The translations under genes were made by a program, and so were the position numbers. From Chloroflexota bacterium (GTDB lineage Bacteria > Chloroflexota > Dehalococcoidia > SAR202 > UBA826): a DNA stretch of 8,017 nucleotides. Where the stretch lies: the NCBI GenBank assembly GCA_002696685.1, contig NZSI01000013.1:33126-41142 (forward strand). The letters are read 5' to 3'. Position 1 is the stretch's first letter; each line of letters opens with the position of its first letter. Shown here in pieces: positions 4,498 through 8,017 of the stretch. The notes under the pieces were generated by a model that made no database searches, was not told where the DNA came from, and saw only the letters and a program-made list of their open reading frames with translations.

Positions 4498-6975
4498 ATG
4501 GCTCAAGAAACGATTTTTGGTGATGGAAGCGGGGACGTTATCGACGAGGTGGTTAAAGCCCTTGAGTCCGCGGGTGTAACAGGTGATGTTGCAGCCGCTG
4601 TTACCAATAACTTAAGAAATGGGGGTATAGAGGTTGTGGATGAGGAAATTGATGACGGATTGTCCTTGTCTGAAAACGCTAGGTTTATCATCGAAAAACG
4701 TTATATTCGTAGAGGTGATGATGGAGAGCCTGTAGAAGATGTTGAGAGGTTGTTCAGGAGGGTTTCCGGAGCAATTGCTTTGGGTGAACCGGAGACTAAA
4801 CGAGCAGAGTACGAACAACGCTATTATGAAAAAATGTCGACACTGAAGTTTTTGCCGAATTCACCGACTATAGTGAATGCTGGTACAGGAAGAGGTTGCC
4901 TTTCTGCCTGTTTTGTGGTTTCTCCTGAGGATAACATTGAGTCAATTATGAAAGTTGCTAATGACGCGGCTATGATTGAGAAATGGGGAGGTGGGATAGG
5001 GTTCGGGCTCTCTGACCTCCGTCCCAAAAAAGATAAGATTTCCACTACACATGGTCAGGCCTGTGGCCCTATAGCTGTTATGAAACTCTATTCATCTGTC
5101 GGGGCAACTCTGACTCAAGGTGCGTTTAGACTTGGAGCTCACATGGGTCAGTTGATAATTTCTCATCCTGATATAGAAGAATTTATACATTGTAAAGATG
5201 ACGACGAGACTCTTCAGAATTTCAATATATCTGTTCAAATCACAGATGAGTTTATGAAAGCTGTGGATAATAATGAGGACTTTGCTCTAGTCACACCTCG
5301 GGATACTGGAGGAGGTCCTGTAAACGAAGTAGTCGCTACCGTGAAGGCTAAGGATCTCTGGGATGATATAGCTGAGTCGGCGTGGAAAACCGGGGATCCA
5401 GGGGTTGTTTTTGTCGATAGGGTGTGGGAGACAGCTCCCAATCCACAGATGGGAAAAATAAAGACTAGTAACCCGTGCGGAGAAGAGTTTCTCGAAAATT
5501 ATAGTAACTGCTGTCTTGGCTCGATAAACTTGGATCTTCATATAAATGGGACTGATTTTGATTGGGAATTATTGGAAGATACTACTCGGACAGCTGTTCG
5601 TTTCTTAAACGATGTGATTGAGGTTAATTCTTTTCCTTTGGATAAGCTGAGGGAGGTCAATCTTGATACACGACGGATAGGGCTTGGTGTAATGGGATGG
5701 GCTGACTCACTTGTACGTCTTGGGTTGTCATATGATTCAGAAGAAGCTTTACAGCTCGCGGATAAACTTGGAGCTTTTCTTAACTCCACCGCATGGGATG
5801 AGTCAGCGAGGATTGCGGAAGAGCGTGGGCCATTTCCGCAGTATGAGAATTCTGCATTGAAAGAATGGGGGATGCCACCTGTACGTAACTCAAGTGTCAT
5901 AACTATAGCACCGACAGGAACTATAAGTCGTATAGCAGGTTGCTCAAGTGGCATAGAGCCTCATTTTGCTATGGCATGGTGGTCTAATATACTTTGGACT
6001 GATCACGAAGGTACGAGTTCTAAGTTACTCGATTCTCCATCCTCTGTTTTCCAGAGTTTGCAAGAGGCTCTTGGTACGGAAGATGAAGCTAAGAGAATCC
6101 TCGAAAAGATCATTGAAGATCCAGATAACGCAGAAGCAATTATGGGTGATCATGGATTGGATGCCACAGTTTATCGGACTGCTATGAAGATTTCTGCTGA
6201 AGCACATATCAAGATGCAGGCGATATGGCAGAAACATGTTACAAATTCGGTTTCTAAAACGATTAATTTACCTAACTCGGCTTCTGTACAAGATGTTAAG
6301 GATGCCTACAGACTTGCATGGGAAACGGGGTGTAAGGCAGTAACTGTATATAGAGATGGATCTAAGTCGATGCAGGTTTTGGAGACAGGGGCGTCTAGGG
6401 AAGATGAAGAGACTCAAGAGGATCATTTGAAGGTTCCTCGTCAAAGACCTGTTTCTGTCATGGGTGTAACAGATAGAGTTAGAACAGGCCACGGGACAAT
6501 GTTTGTAAATCTAACATTTGATGATGATGGACATCCTTTTGAAGTCTTTGCTCATTTGGGCAAGGCAGGTGGATGTGATTCTGCTTATTTAGAGGCGATT
6601 GCTCGTTTGGCTTCGTTGGGACTAAGGTCTGGAATTGATCCTGGCCAGATTGTTGATCAACTTAAAGGAATAACGTGTGATCCTGCATGGGATGGAGGAA
6701 CTTTAGTTAGATCAGCCCCAGATGCTGTTGCGTTAGCATTGAGTAGGCATTTGCTAGAAGAGGGAGCAGGTAGTGGCACCACCACCATGGCAGGAAGTTC
6801 GTCTCAATTAGGATTATTTCCCTCTTCCGTAGAATCGACTAGTGATGGTGATAACGACAGGGGCGATTCAATTAATGTTCCTACAGGGGCTAAGTGTCCC
6901 GAATGCTCTGGATATTTATTGCATCAAGAGGGTTGTTTGAGTTGTCCTGACTGTGGCTACAACAAATGTGAATAA
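4498..6975 (+). CDS. nrdJ: Adenosylcobalamin-dependent (class II) ribonucleotide reductase NrdJ
   Basis: NrdJ reduces ribonucleotides to deoxyribonucleotides for DNA synthesis, making its thiyl radical from adenosylcobalamin, so it works with or without oxygen. In this 825-residue protein the ten-stranded barrel starts near LSLSENARFIIEKRY (55-69). Active-site residues are visible: Cys138 (GCLSACFV), the finger loop NPCGE with Asn325, radical Cys327 and Glu329, and Cys338 in NCCLGSINL, with the same 11-residue spacing as known class II enzymes. The phosphate loop is PTGTISRIAGCSSG (472-485). KTINLPNSAS (587-596) and GCKAVTVYRDGS (611-622) close the barrel. A TSCPD domain (about 650-755; GKAGGCDSAYLEAIARL), a Gly/Ser/Thr-rich linker (756-796) and a cysteine-rich tail with CPEC...CLSCPDCGYNKC (800-824) follow; the tail probably feeds electrons from thioredoxin. 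No full ATP-cone precedes the barrel. The ATG at 4498 has a strong ribosome binding site. The gene is probably transcribed with nrdR under NrdR control. Confidence 0.96.
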   Translation: MAQETIFGDGSGDVIDEVVKALESAGVTGDVAAAVTNNLRNGGIEVVDEEIDDGLSLSENARFIIEKRYIRRGDDGEPVEDVERLFRRVSGAIALGEPETKRAEYEQRYYEKMSTLKFLPNSPTIVNAGTGRGCLSACFVVSPEDNIESIMKVANDAAMIEKWGGGIGFGLSDLRPKKDKISTTHGQACGPIAVMKLYSSVGATLTQGAFRLGAHMGQLIISHPDIEEFIHCKDDDETLQNFNISVQITDEFMKAVDNNEDFALVTPRDTGGGPVNEVVATVKAKDLWDDIAESAWKTGDPGVVFVDRVWETAPNPQMGKIKTSNPCGEEFLENYSNCCLGSINLDLHINGTDFDWELLEDTTRTAVRFLNDVIEVNSFPLDKLREVNLDTRRIGLGVMGWADSLVRLGLSYDSEEALQLADKLGAFLNSTAWDESARIAEERGPFPQYENSALKEWGMPPVRNSSVITIAPTGTISRIAGCSSGIEPHFAMAWWSNILWTDHEGTSSKLLDSPSSVFQSLQEALGTEDEAKRILEKIIEDPDNAEAIMGDHGLDATVYRTAMKISAEAHIKMQAIWQKHVTNSVSKTINLPNSASVQDVKDAYRLAWETGCKAVTVYRDGSKSMQVLETGASREDEETQEDHLKVPRQRPVSVMGVTDRVRTGHGTMFVNLTFDDDGHPFEVFAHLGKAGGCDSAYLEAIARLASLGLRSGIDPGQIVDQLKGITCDPAWDGGTLVRSAPDAVALALSRHLLEEGAGSGTTTMAGSSSQLGLFPSSVESTSDGDNDRGDSINVPTGAKCPECSGYLLHQEGCLSCPDCGYNKCE

Positions 6976-7003
6976 TTATCTATTGGTCTAGAGGTTATTG
7001 TCT

Positions 7004-7054
7004 ATTATAAAGGGGTCACTCTCGTTTTATTCCTGAGAGTGACCCCTTTATAAT
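7004..7054 (+). terminator. Strong hairpin after nrdJ, probable (possibly bidirectional) terminator
   Basis: A perfect 20-bp inverted repeat (arms 7004-7023 and 7035-7054) surrounds an 11-nt loop. The core GGGGTCACTCTC is GC-rich and the stem base is AT-rich (ATTATAAA / TTTATAAT), so the T-rich exit is part of the stem rather than a separate T-run. It starts 28 nt past the nrdJ stop and 44 nt before pdxA, a position that fits a terminator. The right arm also contains a perfect -10-like TATAAT (7049-7054), but the -35 partner is poor. Confidence 0.8.
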
Positions 7055-7097
7055 TTACTCAAATTATCTGTTCAATCGAACTTAAGGAGAAATTTTC

Positions 7098-8017
7098 ATG
7101 AGGGACAGACCTTATCTTGCGATAACCATGGGGGACGCTGCAGGTATTGGTCCGGAGGTTACCGCAAAGACTCTTATTGAAGAGGAAATATATCAAAAGT
7201 GTCGTCCTTTTGTTGTCGGTAATACTGAAGCTATGAATGACGCTTTGAAAATAATTGGTTCAGGGATAAAGGCGAGGCCTGCAAAATCACTTGAAGAGAT
7301 CAATGGAGACTATGGTGTTGTTGACGTACTAGATCTTGGGAATCTAGATTTTGCCGATATTCAATACGGGTCCCTTTCGGCTGATTCAGGCAGAGCTTCA
7401 GTAGAGTGGATCCTAAAAGCGGGTGAGCTTGCGGCCTCTGGGGCCGTTCAGGCGATAAGTACAGCACCAATTAACAAGGAAGCTTGCAGCCTTGCTGGCT
7501 ATAAAGATATAGGCCATATGGAGATATTTCAGCGCCAGACTGGATCTGACCAAGTTGCAACCATGTTGATGTCGGGTGTTCTACGTGTTGTACACCTTAC
7601 GACCCATAGGTCTCTTAGAGTGGCCTGTGACTATGTAACTAAAGAGAATGTACTGGCGAAGTTAGTCTTAACTAATGAGTACTTCAAAAAGTGGGGCTGG
7701 TCGAATCCAAGAATAGGTGTTTCTGCTCTTAATCCTCATTCGAGTGACGGAGGTCTTTTGGGAGATGAGGAGGAGCTCCAAATAACTCCAGCAGTTGAGG
7801 AGGCTCAGGCTTTAGGCATTGACGCCGTGGGCCCTGTTCCTGCAGATACTGTCTTTAATCAAAACATAGATGGGAAATTTGATGTCTGTTTAGCTATGTA
7901 TCACGATCAGGGTCATATTCCTATCAAGGTTTATGATTGGCAGAGAAGTGTGAGCGTTAATCTCGGCTTACCCTTTGTTAGGACATCGGTTGATCATGGT
8001 ACCGCTTTTGACATTGC
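7098..8017 (+). CDS. pdxA: PdxA-family dehydrogenase (4-hydroxythreonine-4-phosphate dehydrogenase-like), 3' end beyond window
   Basis: PdxA oxidises 4-phosphohydroxy-L-threonine with NAD(P) in the deoxyxylulose-phosphate-dependent route to pyridoxal phosphate; relatives act on phosphorylated sugar acids such as D-threonate 4-phosphate. The frame is open for 306 residues to the window edge, probably some 25 short of the family length of about 330. Motifs in order: ITMGDAAGIGPE (9-20; the family normally has GDPAGIGPE), STAPINKEA (121-129), DIGHMEIF (137-144), LTTHRSL (167-173), ALNPHSSDGG (210-219), AMYHDQGHIPIK (266-277) and RTSVDHGTAFDI (295-306). His170, His214 and His269 match the three metal ligands of the Escherichia coli enzyme in order and approximate spacing. 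Met141 replaces the Thr of the usual GHTE substrate loop. The start ATG is preceded by AAGGAG (7084-7089) at 8 nt. The strong hairpin upstream suggests transcription independent of nrdJ. Family membership is sure; the substrate is not. Confidence 0.88.
   Translation, partial: MRDRPYLAITMGDAAGIGPEVTAKTLIEEEIYQKCRPFVVGNTEAMNDALKIIGSGIKARPAKSLEEINGDYGVVDVLDLGNLDFADIQYGSLSADSGRASVEWILKAGELAASGAVQAISTAPINKEACSLAGYKDIGHMEIFQRQTGSDQVATMLMSGVLRVVHLTTHRSLRVACDYVTKENVLAKLVLTNEYFKKWGWSNPRIGVSALNPHSSDGGLLGDEEELQITPAVEEAQALGIDAVGPVPADTVFNQNIDGKFDVCLAMYHDQGHIPIKVYDWQRSVSVNLGLPFVRTSVDHGTAFDI

Noticed and set aside
5538..5954. 138-codon minus-strand frame inside nrdJ
   Set aside because: It lies fully opposite conserved NrdJ coding sequence, with no sign of independent expression; typical antisense shadow.

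Overview
The window carries six genes, all on the + strand, in two functional blocks plus one incomplete gene. It looks like chromosomal DNA from a free-living bacterium of moderate to low GC. The order rsmH-ftsA-ftsZ followed by nrdR and an adenosylcobalamin (B12)-dependent ribonucleotide reductase suggests Chloroflexota, perhaps the Dehalococcoidia/SAR202 branch. That assignment comes from gene order and protein style only and has not been tested by phylogeny. I see no mobile elements, CRISPR arrays, tRNA or rRNA genes, or signs of horizontal transfer.

Block 1 (80-3421) is a shortened division-and-cell-wall (dcw) cluster: rsmH (16S rRNA methyltransferase), ftsA (membrane anchor of the Z-ring) and ftsZ (division GTPase). 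The gaps are only 10 and 35 nt, so one operon is likely. The ftsL, ftsI, mur, mraY and ftsQ genes that usually lie between rsmH and ftsA are absent. A hairpin followed by a T-run (3460-3505) probably ends this transcript.

Block 2 (3680-6975) is a DNA-precursor operon. A sigma70-type promoter (TTGACA, 17 nt, TAGATT) overlaps two NrdR-box-like palindromes whose starts are exactly 31 bp apart. This is the arrangement expected for repression by NrdR. It drives nrdR, here with an AT-hook-like basic C-terminal extension, and then nrdJ, a class II reductase. NrdR would therefore regulate its own gene and the reductase together. nrdR has no well-placed ribosome binding site, while nrdJ has a strong one, which would make much enzyme and little repressor. 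A 20-bp perfect hairpin (7004-7054) closes the block.

Block 3 (7098 to the window end) is a PdxA-family dehydrogenase whose last residues lie outside the window. Its three metal-binding histidines are present, but a substrate-loop residue differs from classical PdxA, so its role in vitamin B6 synthesis is not certain.

No wholly new system is evident. The most interesting points are the promoter/NrdR-box architecture, the NrdR C-terminal extension, the missing mur genes in the dcw block, and the PdxA substrate question.
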